64,000 nucleotides of DNA from Rhodovulum strictum (GCF_009649175.1 NZ_WJPO01000006.1:62001-126000), one strand, 5' to 3'. Shown: positions 44,921 to 53,312, numbered from the stretch's first letter. Numbers and translations: made by a program. Notes: generated by a model not told the origin, from the letters alone.

Positions 44921-45328
44921 CTAGCGCAGCACATGCACCGAGCAGGGCGCGTGGCGCACCACCCGGGCGGCAGTCGAGCCGAGGAAGTAATCCTTCAGCC
45001 CCGGACGGTGCGACTGCATCACGATGCAGTCGATGTCATGATGCTCGGCATAATCGACGATGGTGATGCCGGCATGGCCCGTGACCACGCGGGTCTCGAC
45101 ATCGGGGGCGTCCTGAAGATCGCCGGCCAGATCGGCGCGGATCGCCTCGCGGGTCTGGGCCTCCTGATCCTCGGCAAGATATTGCGCCACATAGGGCGGG
45201 ATCGCCTCGGCCACGGTCAGGACGGTGATCCGGCCATCGGCCGCGCGCAACCTGCGCGCCAGTGCGATCACCTCGTCGAGATTCGGGCCGTGATCGACGG
45301 CTACGGGAACGAGTATGTTGTTGTACAT
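44921..45328 (-). CDS. Universal stress protein (UspA family)
   Basis: A 135-residue Rossmann-like stress protein starting NILVPVAVDHG with DCIVMQSHRPGLKDYFLGSTAARVVRHAPCSVHV at the end. The usual ATP loop begins G-x2-G; here the first Gly is replaced by Gln, so nucleotide binding may be altered. The ATG at 45328 (MYNNIL) is preferred over the one at 45352. It is followed by the ABM gene, probably co-transcribed. Confidence 0.9.
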   Translation of the reverse strand: MYNNILVPVAVDHGPNLDEVIALARRLRAADGRITVLTVAEAIPPYVAQYLAEDQEAQTREAIRADLAGDLQDAPDVETRVVTGHAGITIVDYAEHHDIDCIVMQSHRPGLKDYFLGSTAARVVRHAPCSVHVLR

Positions 45329-45392
45329 TGGGTCTGCCCTCTCTCTGCCCATCTAGAATGGCAAAGGCGGGAAGATGCAACCTTGACGCAAA

Positions 45393-46028
45393 TCATCCCC
45401 GCGCGAAGGCCAGCACCTCGTCGGCCAGCGCGGCTATCTCGGCGGCGGCCGGGCCGCGCCGCGCGGCTTCCTGCACACCCTGGCCATGGCCCAGCGTCTC
45501 GGCATAGACGACGCGGTTGGCCAACCGTGCCTCGGCCAGCGTGGCGGCAAGCCCTGCCGCAGTCTCGGCGACCTCGGCGGCCAGCCGCGTGCCCGCCTTG
45601 ATCCGGTTCAGCACCACCAGCGCCGCCTTGTCCTCGCGCCGGGCCAGATCGAGAACGCCTTCGGTCGCCCACAGGTCCACATGGCTGACCGCCACGGGGA
45701 CAAGCACCAGATCGGCGGCGCGCAGCGCGGGGCGCAGATCGCTGTCGGCCTTGGGGGGCGTGTCGATCAGCACGATGTCATGGGCACGGGCAAGCTTGGC
45801 GCATTCATATTCCACGCCCCAGGCCGAGGCGGTGGAAAACTCCATGTCGGACATCTCGCGCCCCTTGATCCGGGCCATGAACCAGCGTCCCAGACTGCCC
45901 TGCGGATCGGTGTCGATCAGCGCAACACCCAGCCCCCGGCTGGCATAGGCCACGGCAAGATTGGCCGCGAGCGTGGTCTTGCCCGAGCCGCCCTTCTGCT
46001 GCGCGATGGTGATGATCGTGCCGGTCAT
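45393..46028 (-). CDS. Orphan ParA-family ATPase
   Basis: A 211-residue deviant-Walker ATPase: QQKGGSGKTTLAANLA at the N-terminus with the ParA signature lysine, DTDPQGSLGRWF and IDTPPKA. No N-terminal DNA-binding domain is present and no parB lies adjacent, so this is a stand-alone ParA-like protein of the kind that positions cellular cargo, not a chromosome-partition pair. The ATG at 46028 follows a G-rich stretch. It is divergent from the next gene. Confidence 0.85.
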   Translation of the reverse strand: MTGTIITIAQQKGGSGKTTLAANLAVAYASRGLGVALIDTDPQGSLGRWFMARIKGREMSDMEFSTASAWGVEYECAKLARAHDIVLIDTPPKADSDLRPALRAADLVLVPVAVSHVDLWATEGVLDLARREDKAALVVLNRIKAGTRLAAEVAETAAGLAATLAEARLANRVVYAETLGHGQGVQEAARRGPAAAEIAALADEVLAFARG

Positions 46029-46212
46029 GTCCGCCCCCCGCACCTTTCCGCTGCGCCGCAGCATAGGGCGCGCGGCGCAGATTGCCCAGCCCAAAACGGC
46101 GCACGCCCCTGTGGCCGCCGCACCGCGCGCGCGGCAGAAATCGCACCCGGGGCTATCGGTCAACGGCAGGGCGATTATTCTGGCGCGGACCTCGCCCCTC
46201 AGGGAATCCCGG

Positions 46213-46932
46213 ATGCGCCGCAGCGCCCTTTTGGCCCTGACATTCTGGCCGCTCGCCGCACCGATGGCCACGGCCGGGGCGTGGCTGCGCGACGAGGGCG
46301 CGGCGATGCTGGCCTTCGCGCATGAGATCACCGAGGCAGGCGGGTCGCGGGCGGGCTATACTTCGGTCTATGGCGAATACGGGCTCACCCCGCGGCTGAC
46401 GCTGGGGCTGGACGCGGGCAAGGGCGAGGCGGCCGATGACTGGAAGGCGGTGGTCTTCCTGCGCATGGGGCGCGAATTCGACTGGCTGCCGGGCCGCGTG
46501 GCCGCCGAGTTCGGGATCGGCGCAGCGGGCACGCCCGGCGGCGAGGTCGGGGCCGTCCTGCAACCGGGGCTGAGCTGGGGGCACAGTTTCGAAACCGGGC
46601 TGGGCTGGGCCTGGGTCAATCTGGACGCCAGGGGGATCTTCGGACTTTCCGCCGCCTCCGACACCGCACCGCCCGCCTTTGCGGGCCTGCCCGTTACGCT
46701 GACCGAGGGTTACAAGCTGGACCTGACACTGGGGCTGAACCTGAGCGAGCGCACGCAGATCAGCCTCCAGATGCGCTTCGAGGATCCGGCCGAAGGCGAT
46801 CAGACGCTACGCCTTGTTCCCGCCGTCGCGCGGCGTGTGGGCGATCGGGGCTGGCTCACCCTCAGCGGCATTGTCGGGCTGGAAAGGGACGGCGCATTGG
46901 GTCTGGCGCTGGGTAGCCACATAGAGTTCTGA
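46213..46932 (+). CDS. Exported beta-rich protein, outer-membrane-barrel-like
   Basis: A 239-residue protein with a signal peptide (MRRSALLALTFWPLAAPMATAG). The mature part has alternating Gly/aromatic strands (YGLTPRLTLGLDAG, LSWGHSFETGLGWAWVNLDA) and ends IEF, as outer-membrane proteins do. No named family was recognised. The upstream frame to 45961 is antisense to parA and non-coding. An 11-bp hairpin lies 56 bases after its stop. Confidence 0.72.
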   Translation: MRRSALLALTFWPLAAPMATAGAWLRDEGAAMLAFAHEITEAGGSRAGYTSVYGEYGLTPRLTLGLDAGKGEAADDWKAVVFLRMGREFDWLPGRVAAEFGIGAAGTPGGEVGAVLQPGLSWGHSFETGLGWAWVNLDARGIFGLSAASDTAPPAFAGLPVTLTEGYKLDLTLGLNLSERTQISLQMRFEDPAEGDQTLRLVPAVARRVGDRGWLTLSGIVGLERDGALGLALGSHIEF

Positions 46933-46988
46933 GCGCGGCATCGCCGATTCGCACGCGGCCGGGCCGGTCCTGTCCCACCGCTCCCCTG

Positions 46989-47028
46989 CCCCGGACAATC
47001 ACCGCTCCGCCCCCCGCATTGTCCGGGG
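46989..47028. terminator. Long inverted repeat, possible terminator
   Basis: Perfect 11-bp arms CCCCGGACAAT / ATTGTCCGGGG (46989-46999 with 47018-47028) enclose an 18-base C-rich loop. No T-run is present on either strand, so a factor-dependent terminator or an operator are both possible. Confidence 0.5.
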
Positions 47029-47153
47029 ACACCCGCGCAATGGGCAGCCCGGCTTTGACAGACAGGGCAGGATCTGGGCAGTCTCGGCGATCGTCTGTCT
47101 GCATAACGGGTGGGGGCTCTTGCAGATGTGACCAGACCGGAAGGACTGATCGC

Positions 47154-47930
47154 ATGGGACTCCACGACCGCCACACGCCCATGGTTCGCCCGGGCGTTCC
47201 ACCCGGCTATACCGCACATCTGGACCCGCGCCAGAACGGATCGCTGATGCGCCGCTACGAGGTCAACGGGCTTTGCCCTGACGGCTATCCGCAGCATTTC
47301 ATCCGCGCCCTGCCCGCCGAGCCGCATATCGACGAGGCATTCGCCGCCTTCGCCCACGGGACGCTGATCGCGACACCCTCCGGGCCGGTCGCGGTCGAGG
47401 ATCTGGAACCGGGGATGACCCTCAGCACGGCCGATGCCGGGGCGCGGCGGCTGATGTGGGTGGGCTCGACCGTGCTTATGCCGATGGCGGGCGCCCTGAA
47501 CCGCGATCTACCGACGCTGACGCGGGTGACGGCGGACAGTCTGGGGCTTGGGCGGCCAATGGCGGATCTGATCCTGGGGCCGCGCGCGCGAATGCTGTTC
47601 CGTCACCCCGGCTGTCACGACATCCTGGGCACCGGACAGGCATTCGGCCCGGCCTCGGCCTTTGCTGACGGCATGGCCATGATCGGGCTGAAGGTGACGC
47701 GCCCGACGCGGGTCTTTCATCTGGCGCTGGAAGCGCAGCACATCCTGATGGCCAATGGCATCGAGGTCGAAAGCTATCACCCGGGCGATAATGCTGCCGA
47801 CCTGATGGATCCGGCCGCGAGGCTGCGCTTTCTGGCGCTTTTCCCGCATCTGTGCGGATTCGAGGGATTCGGGCCGATGTCCCTGCCCCGGCTGACCGCC
47901 TTCGAGATGGAGCGCATGCGCGCCGCCTGA
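47154..47930 (+). CDS. Hint-domain protein (Hint_2 type)
   Basis: A 258-residue cytosolic-looking protein. The middle carries a Hint (hedgehog/intein) domain: GTLIATPSGPVAVEDLEPGM, ILGPRARMLFRHPGC and HILMANGIEVESYHPG. The position normally held by the nucleophilic Cys just before FxxGTLIATP is Ala here (AAFAHGTLI), so protein self-splicing or cleavage is unlikely by the standard route. Rhodobacterales carry many short Hint proteins of unknown role, sometimes next to calcium-binding repeats; none are visible here. The ATG at 47154 follows GGAAGGA. Confidence 0.82.
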   Translation: MGLHDRHTPMVRPGVPPGYTAHLDPRQNGSLMRRYEVNGLCPDGYPQHFIRALPAEPHIDEAFAAFAHGTLIATPSGPVAVEDLEPGMTLSTADAGARRLMWVGSTVLMPMAGALNRDLPTLTRVTADSLGLGRPMADLILGPRARMLFRHPGCHDILGTGQAFGPASAFADGMAMIGLKVTRPTRVFHLALEAQHILMANGIEVESYHPGDNAADLMDPAARLRFLALFPHLCGFEGFGPMSLPRLTAFEMERMRAA

Positions 47931-47939
47931 ACCGCCGCC

Positions 47940-48440
47940 TCAGGCCTTGCGGGCAAGGCGTTCCTCGAGCACGTCAAAGGGAACGCCGGGCTCGTCCTTG
48001 GCGCCGCGGATCACCAGCGAGGTCTTGACCGAGGCGACATTCTCGGCCGCCGTCAGTTCCTCGGTCAGGAAGCTCTGAAAGGTCGAGAGGTCGGGGGCGA
48101 CGCATTTCAGGATGAAATCCACCTCGCCATTCAGCATGTGGCACTCGCGCACCAGGGGCCATGCCCGGCAGCGGTTCTCGAATTTCGTCAGATCGGCCTC
48201 GGCCTGGCTTTGCAGCCCGACCATCGCAAAGACCTGCACCTCGAAGCCCAGCGCGCGGCTGTCCACATTGGCATGATAGCCGCGGATGAAGCCCGCCTCC
48301 TCCAGCGTGCGCACCCGGCGCAGACAGGGCGGCGCCGAGATGCCGACGCGGCGGGCCAGTTCCACATTGGTCATGCGCCCATCGGCCTGCAACTCGGCCA
48401 GTATCATGCGGTCGATCGCGTCGAGCTTCGCTCCGGGCAT
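47940..48440 (-). CDS. Lrp/AsnC-family transcriptional regulator
   Basis: A 166-residue regulator: N-terminal HTH (LDAIDRMILAELQADGRMTNVELARRVGISAPPCLRRV) followed by the AsnC ligand domain (QVFAMVGLQ and GEVDFILKC). It is divergent from trxB. An inverted repeat overlaps its own -35, which predicts autoregulation. The effector amino acid is unknown. The ATG at 48440 follows GAGGGGAG. Confidence 0.93.
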   Translation of the reverse strand: MPGAKLDAIDRMILAELQADGRMTNVELARRVGISAPPCLRRVRTLEEAGFIRGYHANVDSRALGFEVQVFAMVGLQSQAEADLTKFENRCRAWPLVRECHMLNGEVDFILKCVAPDLSTFQSFLTEELTAAENVASVKTSLVIRGAKDEPGVPFDVLEERLARKA

Positions 48441-48464
48441 GCTGCTCCCCTCGAATTTTTGCGG

Positions 48465-48493
48465 ATCATAGGTTCGGGACGCGTCCTGCGCAA
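48465..48493 (-). promoter_or_regulatory. Predicted lrp promoter
   Basis: -35 TTGCGC (48493-48488), exactly 17 bases, -10 TATGAT (48470-48465). Confidence 0.65.
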
Positions 48494-48513
48494 TAATGTT
48501 TCACCATTGCGCA
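48487..48513. promoter_or_regulatory. Lrp-like operator between lrp and trxB
   Basis: Perfect 8-bp arms TGCGCAAT / ATTGCGCA with 11 bases between them, arm centres 19 bp apart (about two helical turns). The left arm overlaps the lrp -35 box. The adjacent regulator is the natural candidate. A possible trxB -10 (TATACC, 48593-48598) is well clear of it. Confidence 0.6.
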
Positions 48514-48636
48514 AGATTTTAACCACCCCGCATCCGGCGCAACGCTGCGGCGGATCGGCACGGCAGGGCTTCCATGGGGCGGGGGCGCTGGCTATACCGG
48601 CCCGGCGCGGAACACCGCAAGACAGGAGAATGGCCG

Positions 48637-49578
48637 ATGGGCGAGACGCGGCACAGCAAGGTTCTGATCATCGGCTCGGGTCCGGCGGGCTATACCGCCG
48701 CCGTCTATGCCAGCCGCGCGATGCTGGAACCGCTGCTGATCCAGGGCATCCAGCCCGGCGGACAGTTGACCATCACCACCGAGGTCGAGAACTGGCCCGG
48801 CGAGGTGGAAATCCAGGGCCCCGAGCTGATGCAGAAGATGGAGGCCCATGCCCGCGCCATGGGCACCGAGATCGTGGCCGACATCATCACCGCGCTGGAC
48901 CTGTCGAAACGCCCCTTCACCGCCACGGGTGACAGCGGCACCACCTATACCTGCGACGCGCTGATCCTGGCCACGGGGGCGCAGGCGAAATGGCTGGGCC
49001 TGCCGTCCGAGGAGAAGTTCAAGGGCTTCGGCGTCTCCGCCTGCGCCACCTGCGACGGGTTCTTCTATCGCGGACAGGATGTGGCGGTGATCGGCGGCGG
49101 CAATGCGGCGGTCGAGGAGGCCCTGTTCCTGACGCGCTTCGCGTCCAAGGTGACGCTGGTGCATCGCCGGGACGAGTTGCGCGCCGAAAAGGTGTTGCAG
49201 CACCGGCTGTTCAACAATCCCAAGGTGGAAATCCTGTGGGACCATTCGCTGGACGAGATTGTCGGCACCGACACCCCGCCCGGCGTCGAAGGCATCCGCG
49301 TGCGCCATGTCCATACCGGCGCCGTGACCGAGATCCCGTGCAAGGGCGTCTTCATCGCGATCGGCCATGCGCCCGCCTCGGAACTGGTCCTGGGCCAGTT
49401 GGAAACCCATATGGGCGGCTATGTCGTGACCCAGCCCGATTCCACCGCCACCTCGATCCCCGGCGTCTTTGCCGCAGGGGATCTGACCGATCACAAGTAT
49501 CGCCAGGCCGTCACCTCGGCGGGCATGGGCTGTATGGCCGCGCTGGAAGTCGAGCGCTGGCTGGCCGAACAGGGCTGA
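48637..49578 (+). CDS. trxB: Thioredoxin-disulfide reductase
   Basis: NADPH- and FAD-dependent reductase of thioredoxin; 313 residues. FAD motif [16 protein letters not shown] at the N-terminus, redox pair CATC in [14 protein letters not shown] motif [10 protein letters not shown], and C-terminal [16 protein letters not shown]. The ATG at 48637 has AGGAG in the usual position; the overlapping ATG at 48630 is out of frame. It ends just before an 11-bp terminator-like hairpin. Confidence 0.97.
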   Translation: MGETRHSKVLIIGSGPAGYTAAVYASRAMLEPLLIQGIQPGGQLTITTEVENWPGEVEIQGPELMQKMEAHARAMGTEIVADIITALDLSKRPFTATGDSGTTYTCDALILATGAQAKWLGLPSEEKFKGFGVSACATCDGFFYRGQDVAVIGGGNAAVEEALFLTRFASKVTLVHRRDELRAEKVLQHRLFNNPKVEILWDHSLDEIVGTDTPPGVEGIRVRHVHTGAVTEIPCKGVFIAIGHAPASELVLGQLETHMGGYVVTQPDSTATSIPGVFAAGDLTDHKYRQAVTSAGMGCMAALEVERWLAEQG

Positions 49579-49584
49579 ACGGGC

Positions 49585-49614
49585 ACGCTGCCGGGAAAAG
49601 CGCCCCGGCAGCGT
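49585..49614. terminator. Terminator-like hairpin after trxB
   Basis: Perfect 11-bp arms ACGCTGCCGGG / CCCGGCAGCGT with an eight-base loop lie six bases after the trxB stop and just before the convergent end of the next gene. No T-run follows, so it may act in both directions or stabilise 3' ends. Confidence 0.6.
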
Positions 49615-49626
49615 CAAGCCTTGCGA

Positions 49627-50409
49627 TCAGGCCGCGCGGACGCGACGGCGAAGCGCACCGATGCCACCCAGCGCCGCCAGCAGCATCACCCCGCTTGCCG
49701 GCAACGGCACCGGCGTCGGCTCCTCGATCTCAAACGCGATGCCGTCCCAGTTTGCGACCACGGGCCGACCTGCGCTGTCCATCCGGACCTCGACGATGCC
49801 GGTATTGCGCAGGTTGTTCGCCAACGCAAACAGAAGCGGAACATTCTCGGCGAAATAGGGCATGGCCCAACCGATCGACCCGCCATGGCCGACAATGGCC
49901 ACCACGCCATCCTCATCCTTGTGCGCATCGAAGATCGACCGGTAGGCAGGAACGACACGCCCCGCCAAGTCATCGAGCGACTCGGAATCCGGCACGCCTG
50001 CGATCCGGGCGGCCGTGTTCCCGCTGATCCATTCGCCGAACATCGCAAACACCGCGGCATTGTCGAGCGGCGTCGTCCCGTCGCCAAAGCTCCATTCCCG
50101 GATCGCGGGTTCGGCAACCGGCGTCAGACCAAATCGGGCCGCCGTCGGCGCGATGGTCTGCACCGCACTCTGATAGCTGCTGACATAGATCGCGGTCAGG
50201 TCCAGATCCTTCAGCGCATCGGCCAGTTCCAGCGCCTGCTGCGCACCCGCTGCTGTCAGCGGCGGGTTCACGAGATCCTCTGGCGTAGTGGCTTGACCGA
50301 TATTCGCGATGGTTTGCGCGTCGCGGATGAAAAGGAACGTGGCTGCATCGGCAGCGGTCGAGAAGACGATACCGACAAGTGTGGCGGCAAGAGTGACACG
50401 CATGTTCAT
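49627..50409 (-). CDS. Exported histidine-phosphatase-fold protein with VPLPA-CTERM sorting tail
   Basis: A 260-residue secreted protein. The signal peptide (about residues 1-22) is followed by a histidine-phosphatase fold. The catalytic RHG is changed to Arg29-Asp30-Ala31, so the phospho-accepting His is lost. The second-core arginine position reads Ser82 (SSYQSAVQT). The second histidine, His175 in GHGG, is kept. A VPLPASG motif (234-240), a hydrophobic helix (VMLLAALGGIGAL) and a basic end form a VPLPA-CTERM signal recognised by exosortase-type systems in this order. It is probably a surface-anchored binding or inactive pseudophosphatase. The ATG at 50409 has GGGAG six bases upstream. Confidence 0.8.
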   Translation of the reverse strand: MNMRVTLAATLVGIVFSTAADAATFLFIRDAQTIANIGQATTPEDLVNPPLTAAGAQQALELADALKDLDLTAIYVSSYQSAVQTIAPTAARFGLTPVAEPAIREWSFGDGTTPLDNAAVFAMFGEWISGNTAARIAGVPDSESLDDLAGRVVPAYRSIFDAHKDEDGVVAIVGHGGSIGWAMPYFAENVPLLFALANNLRNTGIVEVRMDSAGRPVVANWDGIAFEIEEPTPVPLPASGVMLLAALGGIGALRRRVRAA

Positions 50410-50705
50410 TCAAAACTCCCTCTGTATGTTCGAAACGGTTAACAGGCCGACATGACAGCGGCATTGCCTGAGCATGGCGACAGCGGCCTGAAGCCGCCCT
50501 CGGCAATACAGGAACGCCAGACCCGACAAGCTGGAGAGAGCATGGACAATCTCCCTTGAACCGGTGCGGTCGCGGTGACGCCGGTCCTCATTTTCCAACG
50601 CAGCCGGGTTACGCTTGAACCTTGCCGCACTTGCACGGTAAGGCGCCCGCAATGCCGGAAGGCCCCGACGGTTCACAGCTTGCGCCCAGGAAATCAGGTT
50701 TCCAG
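50410..50705. other. Intergenic region upstream of sat-cysC
   Basis: No coding frame is seen. It holds a two-part hairpin (ATTGCC-T-GAG, 50463-50472 region, with CTC-GGCAAT ending 50507; inner GCGGC / GCCGC at 50483-50497) and, further right, a repeated ACCGG/CCGGT motif. No known riboswitch (such as SAM-II) is recognised. Promoters for the two divergent genes are not obvious. Confidence 0.45.
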
Positions 50706-52415
50706 ATGTCACTTTCCAATCTCACCCCGATCCCCGAGCTTTACGTATCGCCCGAAAGCGCCCAGAAACTCAAGGTCGAGGCGGGGCATCTGCCCAGTTG
50801 GGATCTGACGCCGCGCCAGATTTGCGACCTCGAGTTATTGTTGAATGGCGGGTTCAACCCCCTCAAGGGTTTCCTGTCGGAAGCCGATTACGACAGCGTG
50901 GTCGAGACCATGCGTCTCGCCGACGGCACGCTCTGGCCGATGCCGATCACGCTGGATATCTCCGAGGAGTTCGCAGCAAAGATCGAGCCTGGACAGGACA
51001 TCGCGCTGCGCGATCTCGAAGGCGTGATCCTTGCCATCCTGTCCGTCACGGACAAATGGGTGCCAAACAAGGCACGAGAAGCCGAAAAGGTCTTCGGCGC
51101 CGACGATCTGGCCCATCCGGCGGTGAACTACCTGCATCACAGCGCGGGCAAGGTCTATCTGGGCGGCCCGGTGACTGGCATCCAGCAGCCGGTACATTAC
51201 GATTTCCGCGGCCGCCGCGACACGCCCAACGAGTTGCGCGCCTATTTCCGCAAGCTTGGCTGGCGCCGCATCGTGGCGTTCCAGACCCGCAACCCGCTGC
51301 ACCGCGCACATCAGGAACTGACCTTCCGCGCGGCGCGCGAGGCGCAGGCGAACCTGCTGATCCACCCGGTCGTGGGGATGACCAAGCCGGGCGATGTCGA
51401 CCATTTCACCCGCGTGCGCTGCTATGAGGCGGTGCTGGACAAGTACCCCTCCGCCACCACCACGATGAGCCTCTTGAACCTCGCCATGCGCATGGCCGGC
51501 CCGCGCGAGGCGGTGTGGCACGGGATCATCCGCCGCAACCACGGCTGCACCCATTTCATCGTCGGCCGCGATCATGCCGGTCCCGGCAAGAACAGCCAGG
51601 GCGCCGATTTCTACGGCCCCTATGACGCGCAGGATCTGTTCAAGCAATATGCGGACGAAATCGGCATCGAGATGGTCGATTTCAAACAGATGGTATATGT
51701 GCAGGAAAAGGCACAGTATTTCCCCGTGGACGAAGTGTCCGAAGGGGCAACCGTTCTCGACATATCGGGCACCGAACTGCGCCGCCGCCTGCGCGAAGGG
51801 CTGGATATCCCCGACTGGTTCTCCTTCCCCGAGGTGGTGACCGAACTGCGCCGCACCTCGCCGCCGCGCTCGCAACAGGGCTTTACCGTGTTCTTCACCG
51901 GGCTGTCGGGCTCGGGCAAGTCAACCATCGCCAACGCGCTGATGGTCAAGCTGATGGAGATGGGCGGCCGTCCGGTGACGCTGCTCGACGGCGACGTGGT
52001 GCGCAAGCATCTGTCCTCGGAACTGGGCTTTTCCAAGGAACATCGCGACATCAACATCCGCCGCATCGGCTATGTCGCAAGCGAGATCACCAAGAATGGC
52101 GGCATAGCCATCTGCGCGCCGATCGCGCCCTATACCGCCACCCGCCGCGCCGTGCGCGAGATGATCGAAGCCTATGGCGCCTTCTGCGAGGTCCATGTCG
52201 CCACGCCCATCGAGGAATGCGAGAAACGCGACCGCAAGGGCCTCTACCGGCTCGCGCGCGAGGGCAAGATCAAGGAGTTCACCGGTATCTCGGACCCCTA
52301 CGAGGCCCCGGAAACCCCCGAACTCTGCGTCGACACCACCGGCGTCGATGTCGACAACTGCGCCCATCAGGTCATCCTGAAGCTCGAACAGATGGGGCTG
52401 ATCGCGGGGAACTGA
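50706..52415 (+). CDS. sat: Bifunctional sulfate adenylyltransferase / adenylylsulfate kinase
   Basis: Assimilatory sulfate activation: sulfate to APS, then APS to PAPS. A single 569-residue chain, with ATP sulfurylase first (QTRNPLHRAHQEL with the HxxH motif, GRDHAGPG) and a C-terminal APS kinase (Walker A GLSGSGKST near residues 398-406, LLDGDVVRKHL, RDRKGLYRLA). This Sat-CysC fusion is usual in Rhodobacterales and replaces CysDN. The ATG at 50706 starts conserved sequence, with a weak ribosome site. It stands alone; no cys genes are adjacent. Confidence 0.96.
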   Translation: MSLSNLTPIPELYVSPESAQKLKVEAGHLPSWDLTPRQICDLELLLNGGFNPLKGFLSEADYDSVVETMRLADGTLWPMPITLDISEEFAAKIEPGQDIALRDLEGVILAILSVTDKWVPNKAREAEKVFGADDLAHPAVNYLHHSAGKVYLGGPVTGIQQPVHYDFRGRRDTPNELRAYFRKLGWRRIVAFQTRNPLHRAHQELTFRAAREAQANLLIHPVVGMTKPGDVDHFTRVRCYEAVLDKYPSATTTMSLLNLAMRMAGPREAVWHGIIRRNHGCTHFIVGRDHAGPGKNSQGADFYGPYDAQDLFKQYADEIGIEMVDFKQMVYVQEKAQYFPVDEVSEGATVLDISGTELRRRLREGLDIPDWFSFPEVVTELRRTSPPRSQQGFTVFFTGLSGSGKSTIANALMVKLMEMGGRPVTLLDGDVVRKHLSSELGFSKEHRDINIRRIGYVASEITKNGGIAICAPIAPYTATRRAVREMIEAYGAFCEVHVATPIEECEKRDRKGLYRLAREGKIKEFTGISDPYEAPETPELCVDTTGVDVDNCAHQVILKLEQMGLIAGN

Positions 52416-52461
52416 CCCGCCTGCAACAGGCCGCGCCGACTCACCCGGCGCGCGCCTCCTG

Positions 52462-52515
52462 CTTCTTCCTGGCAAAAAATACCCCCGCGCGGCGCGCGCG
52501 GCCGCAAGGCCGCGC
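52462..52515 (-). repeat. 3'-end intergenic repeat element, copy F (degenerate)
   Basis: In minus orientation it follows the DUF1150 stop: a perfect 8-bp stem GCGCGGCC / GGCCGCGC with a central four-base loop (52496-52515), then a diverged core ending CCAGGAAGAAG (52472-52462). Confidence 0.55.
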
Positions 52516-52590
52516 CACGCCCAACCCCGGACAAGCGGGCGCATGCGCCCTGCGCCGGCCCGGGGCGGGAGCGCCCCCTTGCGTCCCGGT

Positions 52591-52818
52591 TCAGTGCACG
52601 TTGACCGGCGCCAGATCGTTCTGCCGCGCCAGCACGAAGGCCAGCTTGCGGTCGCGCACCAGCGCCAGCCGCTCGCCATTCGGCGCATGCAGCGCATAAA
52701 GCGCCTTCAGCCCCTCGGCCTCGCGCTGGACCTCTTCGGGCAGGTCCGCCACCCTGACAGACCGGATATAGACGATCCGCTCGCCGCCGCCGGGCAGGAA
52801 ATCGGTTTTCGTGTCCAT
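52591..52818 (-). CDS. DUF1150 family protein
   Basis: A 75-residue protein (MDTKTDFLPGGGERIVYIRSV at the start, ALYALHAPNGERLALV in the middle) of the DUF1150 family, which is typically encoded next to small heat-shock proteins in alphaproteobacteria. It is preceded by hsp20 with 14 bases between, so heat-shock co-expression is likely. Function unknown. Confidence 0.85.
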   Translation of the reverse strand: MDTKTDFLPGGGERIVYIRSVRVADLPEEVQREAEGLKALYALHAPNGERLALVRDRKLAFVLARQNDLAPVNVH

Positions 52819-52832
52819 GGCCCTGCCCCCCG

Positions 52833-53246
52833 TCACGCAGTCTTGATGCGGATCGTCTGCACCACGCTCTCGGGCACCGAGCGTTGCAGATCCACATGCA
52901 GCAGCCCGTTTTCCATGGTCGCTCCCGACACTTCGACCCCGTCGGCCAGCACGAAGCTGCGCTGGAACTGACGCGCCGCGATGCCGCGATGCAGGAACAC
53001 CCGGTCGGCGCCCTCCTCGGCCTGGCGGCCGCGGATCACCAGTTGCCGGTCCTCGACGGTGATCGCCAGATCCTCCTCGCGGAACCCGGCCACCGCCAGC
53101 GTGATGCGATAGCCCGTTTCCGAGGTCTGTTCGATGTTGAAGGGGGGATAGCCCTCGGTTCCGGACTTCGCCGTCCGTTCCACGAGCCGTTCGAGCTGCT
53201 CGAAACCCAGCAGGAAGGGGTGCGAGCCGAGAGTGAGTTTCGTCAT
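52833..53246 (-). CDS. Small heat-shock protein, Hsp20/alpha-crystallin family
   Basis: A 137-residue ATP-independent holdase. The N-terminal arm (LLGFEQLERLVERT) leads into the alpha-crystallin core (YPPFNIEQTSETGYRITLAVAGF, EDLAITVEDRQLVIRG, GIAARQFQRSFVLADGVEV, ATMENGLLHVDL). A sigma-32-like promoter is upstream and the ribosome site AAGGA is about ten bases before the ATG at 53246. Confidence 0.95.
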   Translation of the reverse strand: MTKLTLGSHPFLLGFEQLERLVERTAKSGTEGYPPFNIEQTSETGYRITLAVAGFREEDLAITVEDRQLVIRGRQAEEGADRVFLHRGIAARQFQRSFVLADGVEVSGATMENGLLHVDLQRSVPESVVQTIRIKTA

Positions 53247-53312
53247 ATGTGCAAGTCCTTGAACAAGCGACCTGGATTCCACTACGCCCCGCATCCGCGG
53301 CGGCATTCCGGG

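Noticed and set aside
45393-46028. Plasmid or chromosome partition locus
   Set aside because: No ParB gene or clustered parS-like repeats; the flanking genes are ordinary chromosomal ones.
50410-50705. SAM riboswitch or other known sulfur riboswitch before sat-cysC
   Set aside because: Hairpins are present but none of the conserved riboswitch bases could be recognised.
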